Origin: Kribbella amoyensis | GTDB taxonomy: Bacteria; Actinomycetota; Actinomycetes; Propionibacteriales; Kribbellaceae | Assembly: GCF_007828865.1 (NCBI RefSeq) | Contig: NZ_VIVK01000001.1 | Span: 1,798,001-1,862,000, forward strand | Direction: 5' to 3' | DNA: 64,000 nt | Part shown: positions 17,203-25,518 of the stretch, piece after piece | Layout: each line of letters begins with the position of its first letter | Position numbering within the stretch: the stretch's first letter is position 1 | Position numbers and translations under genes: made by a program | Notes under the pieces: model-generated | Seen by the model: the letters and a program-made list of their open reading frames with translations, nothing else | Told to the model about the DNA's origin: nothing | Database searches by the model: none

Positions 17203-17879
17203 CGTCGAAGGACCTGCGGGACCTCCTCGAAGGTGTGGCGGCCGAGGGGCGCGACACCGTCGACCTGGGTGAGCAGCAGCTGGTCGGCCGGATCCGGGCC
17301 AAGCGGCGCCGGAGCCGGATCATCGTGGCCGCGTCGGGACTGGCGACCGCCGCCGTGATCGCGGCCGCGGCCGTGGCCGTGGTGCCCAACCTCGTCAGCG
17401 ACGAGCCGCCGGTGGCGTCGGGCGAGCAGGGCCTGGGGATCGCGATCAGCGGGTGCGGTGGCGCGGTGAGTGGTGAGCCGCGGGCGGATGCGCCGTTGCG
17501 GCTCGCGGCGGTCGGAGACCTGAAGGCGGGCCCCACGCCGGAGTTGGCGACGATCGACGTCGAGGTGACCAACGCGGGGACCGCTCCGGTCGACGCGGTC
17601 GCGGGGAAGTCGGACGTCACCGTGGTGCGGCAGGGGGTGGTTGTCGCGGTACCGGTGCCGGCTCGTGGGGTGGGTGAGACCGTCAAGCTGCAGCCCGGGC
17701 AGTCGGCGAAGTACCAGGCCACCGTCAGTCTGCGCCGATGCGGTGCGGCATCGACGCAGACCGGCGAGCGGCTGGCGGCGGGGAGCTACCAGCTCTACGC
17801 CACCAAGGTGTTCAACCCGGCCGACGGCGGTGCGGCGACCGAGGTCCAGGGCGGTCCCTGGACGGTGCAGCTGAAGTGA
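17199..17879 (+). CDS. Membrane-anchored protein, probable anti-sigma partner
   Basis: 226 residues. A short cytoplasmic N-terminus (LRDLLEGVAAEGRDTVDLG; RIRAKRRRSR), one membrane helix (about 41-63, IIVAASGLATAAVIAAAAVAVV) and an extracytoplasmic beta-rich domain with a Cys pair (ISGCGG; LRRCGA). The domain resembles DUF4232-type extracytoplasmic modules. Coupling to the sigma gene and the topology suggest an anti-sigma factor, but no zinc-binding HxxxCxxC motif is present, so the role is inferred. Confidence 0.7.
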   Translation: MTSKDLRDLLEGVAAEGRDTVDLGEQQLVGRIRAKRRRSRIIVAASGLATAAVIAAAAVAVVPNLVSDEPPVASGEQGLGIAISGCGGAVSGEPRADAPLRLAAVGDLKAGPTPELATIDVEVTNAGTAPVDAVAGKSDVTVVRQGVVVAVPVPARGVGETVKLQPGQSAKYQATVSLRRCGAASTQTGERLAAGSYQLYATKVFNPADGGAATEVQGGPWTVQLK

Positions 17880-17900
17880 TGACCAGCTGACCCCGGGGTC

Positions 17901-19073
17901 CTACTTGATGGCGATCGAGGCCTTGAAGACCGACCTGATCGTCGTCCAGCGTTCGGCGTACTGCACTTCGTTCGCGTGCGCGATGTGCATGCCGCGAATC
18001 TGGACCGTGCCGTTCACGTACTGGTACATCGGGGCACCCGAGTCACCACCCTGACCGGCCGGTCCCTCGTACGAGATCAGCTCCGGCGTACAGCCCGACT
18101 CGTCGCAGAACTGCGCGTGCAGGCTGGTCACCACCTGCGAGCACTTCTCGTACGTGGTCTGGCCGCTCCGGCAGTACGCCGCACCGACCGCGGGGTCGGA
18201 CGCGCCGCTGACCAGGATGGTGCGACCGGTCGAGTTGCCGACGTAGATCACCGAGCCGTAGGTGCCGCCACCGATGGCCTCGAAGTCGTAGTACGGGAAA
18301 CTCGCCCGGTTCCGGACCGTGCCCCAGAGCTGCTCACCGCCGCTGGAGTACACCCGCTGCCCCTGTGCGAAGCAGTGGCCCGCCGTCACCATGTACCGCG
18401 CGGTCGAGGTGATGGTGAAGCCACTGGTGCAGACGCTGGTGCCGTTGGTGATCGAGGCGCCGCCGCGGTGCGGAGCCGGGTCGCTCTGCCGGGTGTCCCG
18501 GCCCACGTTCCCGTACTTCGCCTCCAGCAGCGCCGGGTACTTCGCCAGCAGCGGCTGCATCACCGCGGCCGGTGCGTTCGTCGTCACCGACACCTTGTCG
18601 CGCTGAGCGTCGTAGTGGAATCCGTAGCTGTACTTCTTCGCCCCGGACTTCCACTGCCGGCCCTCGAGCTCGGTACGAACCGCGGTCAGCTCGGCCTCGG
18701 TGGTGCGGCTCTGCTGGACCCCGGTCTCGGCGCCGGCGACGCGGACGGACTTCGCGGTGGCCTTCGCCGTCCGCGGCATCCGGACCACGTACTTCCCGGT
18801 CGCCTTGTCGAGGTAGACGCCCAGACCACCGGCCTTCGTGGCGTAGTCGTCGACCTGGCTGAACTTCTTCTCCAGTGCCGTCTGCGGCCCGTCGGGCGCG
18901 CTGGCGGCGGCTTCCTCCTTCATCGCTCGTGCGGCTGTCAGTGCCGGATCGGCCACCGCGACGGTCGTATCGAGCGGCTGGGCCACCGACGGCTGACCGG
19001 CGAGCACCACCCCGCCGACGCTGACCGACACCGCGGCGACCGCCAACGACAGCGATCTCCCCTTGAAACGCAT
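17901..19073 (-). CDS. Secreted trypsin-like S1 serine peptidase
   Basis: 390 residues from ATG 19073 (GGGAG upstream). Signal peptide (SLSLAVAAVSVSVGGVVLAGQ), about 170-residue propeptide with an alpha-lytic-like helical region, then a chymotrypsin fold with MVTAGHCF (catalytic His) and GQGGDSGAPMY (catalytic Ser). Cys pairs (SVCTSGF, AYCRSGQ, KCSQ, QFCDESGC) suit an extracellular disulfide-bonded enzyme. An open frame extends far upstream to 20654 but overlaps the endonuclease gene and carries no S1 features, so this start is preferred. Convergent with the sigma-factor partner gene. Confidence 0.9.
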   Translation of the reverse strand: MRFKGRSLSLAVAAVSVSVGGVVLAGQPSVAQPLDTTVAVADPALTAARAMKEEAAASAPDGPQTALEKKFSQVDDYATKAGGLGVYLDKATGKYVVRMPRTAKATAKSVRVAGAETGVQQSRTTEAELTAVRTELEGRQWKSGAKKYSYGFHYDAQRDKVSVTTNAPAAVMQPLLAKYPALLEAKYGNVGRDTRQSDPAPHRGGASITNGTSVCTSGFTITSTARYMVTAGHCFAQGQRVYSSGGEQLWGTVRNRASFPYYDFEAIGGGTYGSVIYVGNSTGRTILVSGASDPAVGAAYCRSGQTTYEKCSQVVTSLHAQFCDESGCTPELISYEGPAGQGGDSGAPMYQYVNGTVQIRGMHIAHANEVQYAERWTTIRSVFKASIAIK

Positions 19074-19298
19074 TCGCTCCCACTTCCCCAGCAGTTTTTC
19101 GGGCAAGGTGCTGAAGCTGAAGTCTGACTGACCAAGGGTGCGGTCCGCGTGTCGAGACCGCATGTTGCCACTCGGACTTCGCCGGATCGTCGGACAACAT
19201 TTCCGTTGCCGGGTGTTCCGGACCGGTCCAATCGGGCAGACTGACCGGCGAAGCGTTCCACACTGTCCGTGATTCCACCGCCCCGTGGGAGATCCGCC

Positions 19299-20447
19299 GT
19301 GAGAGCTTTCCGCCCCGATCGTCGTACGTTCCGCCCCGTCCTGGTCCTTGGTGTCCTGCTGGCACTGCTCGGCGTCGGGATCACCCCCGCGCCCGCCGCG
19401 ACCACGGCCAATCTCACCGTCGCGTCCGCCCTGCAACGACAGGACGGCTCCGTCGGCACGGTCGAGGGGTACGTGGTCGGACAGCCGACCGCGACCTCCA
19501 CCGTCGTCCGCAGCTCCTTCCCGAACGACTACGCCCTGGCCCTCGCCGACAGCGCGAGCCAGACGAGTACGGGAAGCATGCTGTACGTCCAGATCCCGAG
19601 CGCCTTCCGCGCGCAGTACGGGCTCAAGTCGAACCCGGGGTTGATGGGCAAGAAGCTCACCGTCACCGGCACCCTGGCGGCGTACTTCTCGCACGCCGGG
19701 CTGAAGGACGGGACGGCGTTCAGCGGTGGGACCGGAGGTGGGACGGATCCCGGCCCGGATCCCGGCGACTACTACGCGAGCGCGATCGGCAAGACCGGGC
19801 CGGCGTTGAAGTCCGCGCTGCACTCGATCATCTCGAACCAGACCAAGCTCTCGTACGACCAGGTGTGGGACGCGCTCAAGGACACCGACCAGGACCCCGC
19901 GAACGCGAACAACGTGATCCTGCTCTACTCGGGCCGCTCGCAGAGCAAGTCGACCAACGGCGGCGGCGCCAACGACTGGAACCGCGAACACGTCTGGGCC
20001 AAGTCCCACGGCGATTTCGGCACCGCGACCGGCCCTGGTACCGACGTCCACCACCTCCGCCCCGAAGACGTGTCGGTCAACTCGGCTCGCGGGAACCTCG
20101 ACTTCGACAACGGTGGATCCGCGGTCTCCGAGTGCTCGGGCTGCACGGTCGACGGCGACTCGTTCGCCCCGCGGGCCGCGGTACGCGGTGACGTGGCTCG
20201 GATGATCCTGTACATGGCGGTCCGATACGAAGGCGGCGACGGCTGGCCGAACCTCGAGCCGAACGACTCGGTGAACAACGGCTCCGCGCCGTACATGGGC
20301 AAGATCTCCGTCCTGAAAGCCTGGAGCGCCGCCGACCCGCCGGACGCCTTCGAGAAGCGCCGCAACCAGGTCATCTACGACAACTGGCAGCACAACCGGA
20401 ACCCCTTCATCGACCACCCCGAATGGGTCACGTCCATCTGGCCGTGA
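19299..20447 (+). CDS. Secreted endonuclease I family nuclease
   Basis: About 382 residues from GTG 19299, with GGGAG about 8 nt upstream. Signal peptide (VLVLGVLLALLGVGITPAPA), an N-terminal OB-fold-like domain of the DUF6359 type (LTVASALQRQDGSVGTVEGY), a Gly/Pro linker, and an endonuclease I domain with the beta-beta-alpha-metal motifs NREHVWAKSHG and DVHHLRPEDVSVNSARGN. Extracellular DNA/RNA scavenging is the likely role. Divergent from the S1 protease; 225 bp between their starts holds no other feature. Confidence 0.9.
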   Translation: MRAFRPDRRTFRPVLVLGVLLALLGVGITPAPAATTANLTVASALQRQDGSVGTVEGYVVGQPTATSTVVRSSFPNDYALALADSASQTSTGSMLYVQIPSAFRAQYGLKSNPGLMGKKLTVTGTLAAYFSHAGLKDGTAFSGGTGGGTDPGPDPGDYYASAIGKTGPALKSALHSIISNQTKLSYDQVWDALKDTDQDPANANNVILLYSGRSQSKSTNGGGANDWNREHVWAKSHGDFGTATGPGTDVHHLRPEDVSVNSARGNLDFDNGGSAVSECSGCTVDGDSFAPRAAVRGDVARMILYMAVRYEGGDGWPNLEPNDSVNNGSAPYMGKISVLKAWSAADPPDAFEKRRNQVIYDNWQHNRNPFIDHPEWVTSIWP

Positions 20448-20537
20448 GGCCGGTCGGCACGGCAACGGAGAAGCCCACCCGCGACTCCTCCGTCGCCGTG
20501 CTCTCGTAATGCGAGGTGGTCGGCGGACCCGGCGACG

Positions 20538-21284
20538 GTGTCGCGCGGCTCCTTCGTCGTCGCCGTCTCCGGTTCGATCGCGCTGGTCGGGTTCGGGCTC
20601 GACTCGGTCGTCGAGGTCGCCAGTGGGCTGATCATTCTCTGGCAGTTCCGCCACCCGGTTCCGGAATCGCGCGAGCGGCAGGCGCTTCGGGCCATCGCGA
20701 TCTCCTTCTTGGCCCTGGCCGCCTACATCGCCGTCGAGTCCACGCGCGCTCTCATCACCCAGGACGCCCCGGACGGTTCGCGGGTCGGGATCGGGCTCAC
20801 GATCGCCTCGCTTCTGATCATGCCGGTGCTCTCAACAGCCCAACGGCGGACCGGGCGGGCGCTCAACTCGAACGCGGTCGTTGCCGATGGCACGCAAACT
20901 CCGCTCTGTACCTACCTCTCGGCGGTACTCCTGCTCGGTCTGCTGCTGAACGCGACGCTCGGCTGGTTCTGGATCGACCCCGTCGCGGCTCTGATCATCG
21001 CGGTCGTCGCCGCCCGCGAAGGCGTCCAGGCCTGGCAGGGCAAAGGCTGCTGCTCGACCCGGCGACGCCGACTGCTGCTGAGCCTGGCGGCTGTTCCAGT
21101 ACTGGTGATCGGTCAGTACGACCTGCAAAGTTGTGCCGTACCTCTGTCGCCGGCCGGCCGGGCGTGCGCTGCGTCGGCGCAGCGACTCACGGTGAGGCGT
21201 GGAGTATCCGATCGATGGCGGGTTCGAGCGCCTGGATCAGCTCGTCCCCGATCGCGAGGGCATCGGCGACGTCGGCAGCACTGA
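20538..21284 (+). pseudogene. Truncated cation diffusion facilitator (CDF) transporter
   Basis: The core matches CDF transporters: GSIALVGFGLDSVVEVASGL (TM2 with the D-x3-E metal pair), a histidine-poor loop, and LNSNAVVADGTQTPLCTYLS with the second metal site (A-D-G-x-x-T). The normal first helix is missing at the N-terminus, and after GVQAWQGKGCC the frame runs into an Arg-rich tail without homology. No start codon/RBS pair fits a full-length protein. Its 3' part overlaps HEPN gene 2. I call it a decayed remnant at the edge of an inserted defence-type island. Confidence 0.6.
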
Positions 21285-21651
21285 CGGTTTCGGCCCGATA
21301 CTCGGCACCGTGGCGAACGTAGCGCAGCTGGCCTGCGTCGGTGACGATCTGACGGCCACCGAAGGTGGCCGCGATCGCTCCCGCGGCCGCGAAAGTCGCA
21401 ACGTGGGCGGACTGGCCTTTCGGCCGAAGACCGGTGGCCATCACCAGCGCGAGGCAGGTCTTGCGGCATGCGTCGTAGGCCAGTTGGAACGCGCCTTCGG
21501 GATCGTCGGCGTCGGCACCTGCGGCTGCTGTACGCAGGTGGTTGCCCGCCTGCCGCAGGAGGTTTGCGACAACCTCCTGGTCGGCCAAGACGCGCTCGAT
21601 CTCACCTGCACTGATCAGGCTCGCGATCGTCGCCTGGGCTGCTGCGTTCAC
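21187..21651 (-). CDS. HEPN-domain protein, putative toxin of MNT-HEPN module 2
   Basis: 154 residues from ATG 21651, overlapping the MNT stop by ATGA. Helical HEPN fold with QLAYDACRKTCLALVMATGLRPKGQSAHVATF; R-P-K-G-Q-S-A-H fits the HEPN R-x6-H motif. YRAET near the C-terminus offers a Tyr that the partner could modify. Function is inferred as an RNA-cleaving toxin. Confidence 0.77.
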   Translation of the reverse strand: MNAAAQATIASLISAGEIERVLADQEVVANLLRQAGNHLRTAAAGADADDPEGAFQLAYDACRKTCLALVMATGLRPKGQSAHVATFAAAGAIAATFGGRQIVTDAGQLRYVRHGAEYRAETVSAADVADALAIGDELIQALEPAIDRILHASP

Positions 21652-22241
21652 TTTTCGGCTCCGCTGTTGTCAAGGACGGTCAGGTGAGGGCTGCTGTGCA
21701 CGTTCCGGAGAAAACCGGTGGATTGCCCGGCCCAGTCCTCCGGGCTGACGACGGTCAGCTGGACCGGTACGCCGAGTTGTTCCTCCAGCCGCGCGTTGGC
21801 CCGGCGCAGTTCGCGCGGCGAGGGGGAGCCAACCACGATCACGTCCACGTCGTTCGGGGGAGGTCCGGCCTCACCCTGGTAGCGCCTTGCCCAGGAGCCG
21901 ATGATCACGGCTCGCTCAATGCCGCGGATGTCCGTCAGTGTTCGCGGTACCACGACGGCCGGTCCGTAGGCCCGGCCGAGAATCTGCATCAAGGGCTCGT
22001 AGTAGGGGCTGTCAGTATTGGCGGCGACCAGCCGGGTGTTCCCGGCCCGCCGCTCGCGCAGCAGTCCTCCCTCTACGAGCCGGTTCACCTCACGCAGTGT
22101 GTTGGGCTGCGCAACACCAGCGACCGGCGCCAGCGTCGCGATGGGCTGTTCGCGGTCCGGCACGAGGAACAGCCAGGCGAGGATCCTCGCCTGGGCCTCC
22201 GAGCGGAAGATCGGCATCAACGCTGACGGCCTAGTAGCCAC
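21648..22241 (-). CDS. wHTH-nucleotidyltransferase (MNT) antitoxin of MNT-HEPN module 2
   Basis: Start taken as GTG 22241, 4 nt from a palindrome that contains the likely -10 region, so translation may be leaderless; ATG 22217 is an alternative. 197 residues: N-terminal winged helix (EAQARILAWLFLVPDREQPIATLAPVAGVAQPNTLREV) then a nucleotidyltransferase domain with VIIGSWARRYQGEAGPPPNDVDVIVVG, the G-S-x12-D-x-D catalytic signature. Same domain order as module 1 but too divergent to be a recent duplicate. Confidence 0.82.
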   Translation of the reverse strand: MATRPSALMPIFRSEAQARILAWLFLVPDREQPIATLAPVAGVAQPNTLREVNRLVEGGLLRERRAGNTRLVAANTDSPYYEPLMQILGRAYGPAVVVPRTLTDIRGIERAVIIGSWARRYQGEAGPPPNDVDVIVVGSPSPRELRRANARLEEQLGVPVQLTVVSPEDWAGQSTGFLRNVHSSPHLTVLDNSGAEK

Positions 22242-22245
22242 ATCT

Positions 22246-22261
22246 CGTATAGTACTATACG
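22246..22261. promoter_or_regulatory. Palindromic operator of MNT-HEPN module 2
   Basis: CGTATAGTACTATACG is a perfect 16-bp palindrome directly upstream of the GTG start, containing TATAGT/TACTAT -10-like hexamers. A half-site CGTAT follows at 22267. Its location over the promoter fits autorepression by the MNT winged helix. Confidence 0.7.
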
Positions 22262-22395
22262 TTGATCGTATTTCGAAATCTGGAGCTCGGCCCCAGTCGA
22301 GCTTCTACGAGAGCGCGCGTTCCTGAGCAGGGCCTTCGCGGCCCGACCATGCTGGTGCCGGCCGCGATGCTGAGTACCGATGACTCCGGCTGCTG

Positions 22396-23733
22396 TCAGC
22401 GATTGACCGTGAACGTCGTGTTCCCGACGGTGCGAGGCGAGGTCTTGCCCGTCTCCGCGTGACGTCCTCGGGGCTGCTCCAATACCGGCGCCTGCGATCC
22501 GGCTGCTGCGATTCCCGTTTGCGCGGCCGAAACCCCGATGCGGGTCTCGACCCAGTCGCGCATACCGGGATCGGACACGGTCACGCGATCCCCGTTCGGG
22601 CTCTCCCGGAGCAACCCTCGCGCGACGAGCTGTGCGCGAGCGGCGTCGACCGTTTGCCACCTGTCCTCGCCGGCCTTGCGCATCTCGCCCTGCATCGACA
22701 CCCCACGGGAGCCGCGCAGCGAAACCTTCGCCAGGAGGTCCTTCTCCGCGGGGGAGCAGTTGTTCCACTCTGCCTGGTACACGACCCGCGACTGGGCGTA
22801 CACCCGCGCGGTCGCCGTCTTCGCCACCTCGGTGGTGAGGCCGTCCGGCTGCTGGGCGAGCTGTACTGCGCTGTCCGCCAGGTCGCGGAGCCGGCTGGGG
22901 CTGCCCCCGGCTGCGTTGACGAGGTTCGTCACTGCTTCCTGCTCGTACTGGATGCCGGCCTGCCGGAGTGGTTCGACGACTGCCGGGGCGAGCTCGTCGG
23001 CGGTCAGTGGTTTGCACTCGCGGATGTCGAAGCGCCGGGCCGCTTCGGTCGCGATGCCGGACACCCCGCCGGAGGCTCTCATCAGCCGGCTCATCGTCAT
23101 CTCGCCGCCGGCGCCGATCAGGTAGATCGGCCTGCCGGTGCGTTCGAGGTGCTCGGAGAGTTCGGTCACCGCGGCCAGGTCGCGGTCGCTGGCGACGTCG
23201 AGGTCGTCGATCATCAGCATCACCGGCTGGTTCTTCTGGGCGGCCAGGTCGCCCAGCCGGTCGGCGAGCTGGTTGATCGAGGTGCCGACGGAGCCCCCTG
23301 GTCCGGCGTCCCACTGGGTCTTGCCGACGAACTGGATGGCCGGCACGACGAAGGGGCTGACGCGGACCTCGGCGCCGTTCTGCCGGTTGCGGTTGCGCGG
23401 GATCAGTTCCTTCAGCATCTTCTTCAGCTGCCGGGCGGCCCGGTGCCCGAACCGCTTCCGGAGATCGCCCAGGTCCTCGTTCATCGCCCGGACGAAGCGG
23501 TCCTCCAGCGGCTCCCGCGGCGCCGCCTTCACGCGGACACAGGTCCAGCCGTTCTCCTGGGCGAGCTGCTGGGCCCGGTCGAGCTCCAGCGTCTTGCCCA
23601 TCCCCGGTCCACCGGTGAACAGCACCGAATTGCCGCCCGGCGCACGCAGGTCCAGCGAGATCGGCCGGCCCTGCTCGTCCGTCCTGGTCACCGTGTACGC
23701 CGGTCGCCGCGCGGTCCCGAACACCGAGGTCAT
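22396..23733 (-). CDS. AAA+ / P-loop ATPase with C-terminal winged helix, unknown function
   Basis: 445 residues from ATG 23733; GTG 23796 is an alternative, and neither has a strong Shine-Dalgarno. P-loop GGPGMGKTLEL (about 42-49), Walker B MLMIDDLDVAS, sensor YLIGAGGEM, then an arginine-rich lid (AARRFDIRECKPL) and a C-terminal domain with a helix-turn-helix-like segment (LLAKVSLRGSRGVSMQGEMRKAG). It resembles Orc1/STAND-like ATPases used as regulators or conflict-system components. Same strand as, and 155 nt upstream of, MNT-HEPN module 2. I cannot assign a specific role. Confidence 0.75.
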   Translation of the reverse strand: MTSVFGTARRPAYTVTRTDEQGRPISLDLRAPGGNSVLFTGGPGMGKTLELDRAQQLAQENGWTCVRVKAAPREPLEDRFVRAMNEDLGDLRKRFGHRAARQLKKMLKELIPRNRNRQNGAEVRVSPFVVPAIQFVGKTQWDAGPGGSVGTSINQLADRLGDLAAQKNQPVMLMIDDLDVASDRDLAAVTELSEHLERTGRPIYLIGAGGEMTMSRLMRASGGVSGIATEAARRFDIRECKPLTADELAPAVVEPLRQAGIQYEQEAVTNLVNAAGGSPSRLRDLADSAVQLAQQPDGLTTEVAKTATARVYAQSRVVYQAEWNNCSPAEKDLLAKVSLRGSRGVSMQGEMRKAGEDRWQTVDAARAQLVARGLLRESPNGDRVTVSDPGMRDWVETRIGVSAAQTGIAAAGSQAPVLEQPRGRHAETGKTSPRTVGNTTFTVNR

Positions 23734-23848
23734 CGCACCACGATCACCCGCGGCCTCGTCGGTGAAGCGGGCTGAAGGCAACGACCAGGTGAACACTCCG
23801 TGACCGCCGACGCCCGGCCGGCGCTTTTCCCGGGTCGGTTATGGTGAG

Positions 23849-23862
23849 TTAGGTGAGCCTAA
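23849..23862. promoter_or_regulatory. DtxR/IdeR-type iron box
   Basis: TTAGGTGAGCCTAA is close to the consensus core of the iron-dependent DtxR/IdeR operator, and its arms are an inverted repeat. It lies 32 bp before the siderophore-interacting protein start, so iron repression is expected. Confidence 0.8.
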
Positions 23863-23893
23863 GTTTCCGCCCTGCCGAGAGGACCGTGGTCGC

Positions 23894-24733
23894 GTGAGCA
23901 GCAGACCAGCACCCGCACCCCGTAACCGTCGCGCCAAGCTGGCCGTCGTGCGCCGGACCGAGCGGGTCACGCCGCACATGATCCGGGTCGTGCTCAGCTG
24001 TGCCGACTTCACCGACAACGGGATGACCGACCGGTACGTGAAGCTGCTGTTCCCGAAGCCCGGCGTCGAGTACCCGGATCCCCTGGACATGGGCGTCGTC
24101 CGCGAGGAGTTCCCGGCCGAGCAGTGGCCGACGATGCGGACGTACACGGTCCGGTCGTGGGACGAGGCCGCGCAGGAGTTGGCGATCGACTTCGTCCACC
24201 ACGGGGACGAGGGGATCGCCGGGCCGTGGGCCGCGAGCGCGCAGCCGGGCGACAAGCTGTGGTTCAACGGGCCGGGCGGGGCGTACGCGCCGGACGCCGA
24301 GGCCGGCTGGCACCTGCTGGTGGGGGACGAGAGCGCGGTGCCAGCGATCGGTTCCGCGATCGAGGCGTTGCCGGCCGGGGCGAAGGCGAAGGTGTTCCTC
24401 GAGGTCGAGGACGAGTCGGAGGAGCAGAAGTTCGGTGGCTTCGGCGAGGTCGACCTGACCTGGTACCACCGGGCCGGTGCGGGCGTGGAGCGAGGCGAGC
24501 GGCTGGTCGAGGCGGTGACGTCGCTGGAGTTCCCACCGGGGGACGTGCACGTGTTCGTCCATGGTGAGGCCGGGTTCGTGTACAAGATCCGGCGCAACCT
24601 GTTCGCCGACCGCGGCCTGGCGCGCGACCGGGTCTCGCTGTCCGGCTACTGGCGGCTCGGCAAGAACGAGGACGGCTGGCAGGCCGAGAAGGCCGAGACC
24701 GCCCGCAAGGAACGCGAGTCCGCCACGTCCTGA
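23894..24733 (+). CDS. Siderophore-interacting protein (FAD-dependent ferric-siderophore reductase)
   Basis: 279 residues. SIP family: PTMRTYTVRSWDEAAQELAIDFVHHGDEGIAGPWA (FAD-binding R-x-Y-T-x-R region), LVGDESAVPAIGSAIE (NAD(P)H-binding loop) and HVFVHGEAGFVYKIRRNL. It should reduce imported ferric-siderophore complexes in the cytoplasm. The iron box in its promoter supports iron-regulated expression. Start GTG 23894; the Shine-Dalgarno (GAGAGGA) is rather distant. Confidence 0.93.
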   Translation: MSSRPAPAPRNRRAKLAVVRRTERVTPHMIRVVLSCADFTDNGMTDRYVKLLFPKPGVEYPDPLDMGVVREEFPAEQWPTMRTYTVRSWDEAAQELAIDFVHHGDEGIAGPWAASAQPGDKLWFNGPGGAYAPDAEAGWHLLVGDESAVPAIGSAIEALPAGAKAKVFLEVEDESEEQKFGGFGEVDLTWYHRAGAGVERGERLVEAVTSLEFPPGDVHVFVHGEAGFVYKIRRNLFADRGLARDRVSLSGYWRLGKNEDGWQAEKAETARKERESATS

Positions 24734-24851
24734 TCCGAATTCGTCGCTGTCTGTAAGGTTCGTCGCAGTACGCAACCGGAAGCGGTGGAGCTCCGTCGTA
24801 AGGGGCAGGAACCGGCGGCGTCGGACCGCCGGAGTCGAGGAGGTGTTCGGA

Positions 24852-25358
24852 ATGCTCACGGAGAATCCGCTCGACCTCAGCCAGCTCGCCTACTTGTGCG
24901 GCGGACCCCGCCGGGCGGCGCTGACCACGCTGCTGACGTTGATCCAGCACCGGGCGATCGCGATCAGCCCGGCCCGCCGGGTCACGGTGCTCAGCCCGAC
25001 CGCTTCGAACGAGCTGGAGCGCGCCGTGCTCGACGCCGTCCCCGCGACCGGGCTCGACCTGGACGCGGTGGTCGACGCGATCGTCCGCACCCCGGCGATG
25101 ACGGAACTGCGCGCCTCGCTGATCCAGCGCGGCCTGGTGAACCGGTGGCGGCTGCTCACCCTGCGCGGCCGCCGGATGCGCCGCAAGGTCCGCGACACCG
25201 AGCGGTCCGGCCTCCCGCGGGTCGCGGTCGTCGGCGCCGAGGCGATCGCGGAGGCACGAATCCGCCAGCTCTTCAGCGGCCCGACCACCGAGCCGACCAG
25301 CGATCCGTCCGCACGCCCGGCGATGCACCCGGCCGCCGATCTCCGCAACGCCGGCTGA
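24852..25358 (+). CDS. TIGR04222-like conserved actinobacterial protein
   Basis: 168 residues from ATG 24852 (GAGGAGG 8-9 nt upstream). The opening LSQLAYLCGGPRRAALTTLL matches the TIGR04222 hallmark (A-Y-L-x-G-G-P-x-R), followed by a helical pattern of LERAVLDAVPATGLDLDAVV type. Unlike full-length TIGR04222 proteins it lacks C-terminal Gly-rich or membrane segments. Function unknown. Confidence 0.75.
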   Translation: MLTENPLDLSQLAYLCGGPRRAALTTLLTLIQHRAIAISPARRVTVLSPTASNELERAVLDAVPATGLDLDAVVDAIVRTPAMTELRASLIQRGLVNRWRLLTLRGRRMRRKVRDTERSGLPRVAVVGAEAIAEARIRQLFSGPTTEPTSDPSARPAMHPAADLRNAG

Positions 25359-25380
25359 ACCGTTTCCGGCGCGGCGGCGA

Positions 25381-25518
25381 ACGCTCGACCACCTTGCCAG
25401 CGACGTGTACCTGACCCGGGACCAGTTCCGGCAGGTCCACGACGAGGTGTTTCCCGGCGCCCGGTACGACGACCTCGGCTTCGCCCTGGCGATGAGCTGG
25501 ACCGACTCGCGCGACTAG
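25381..25518 (+). pseudogene. Short coding remnant, no start codon
   Basis: In frame to TAG 25516-25518, about 45 codons with host-like codon use read as ...LASDVYLTRDQFRQVHDEV... and ...YDDLGFALAMSWTD. No initiation codon/RBS fits. It looks like the C-terminal end of a lost gene between the TIGR04222 gene and the convergent membrane protein. Not recognised. Confidence 0.4.

Noticed and set aside
17901-20654. 917-codon extension of the S1 protease
   Set aside because: The part upstream of 19073 overlaps the endonuclease I gene, lacks homology and would hide the signal peptide.
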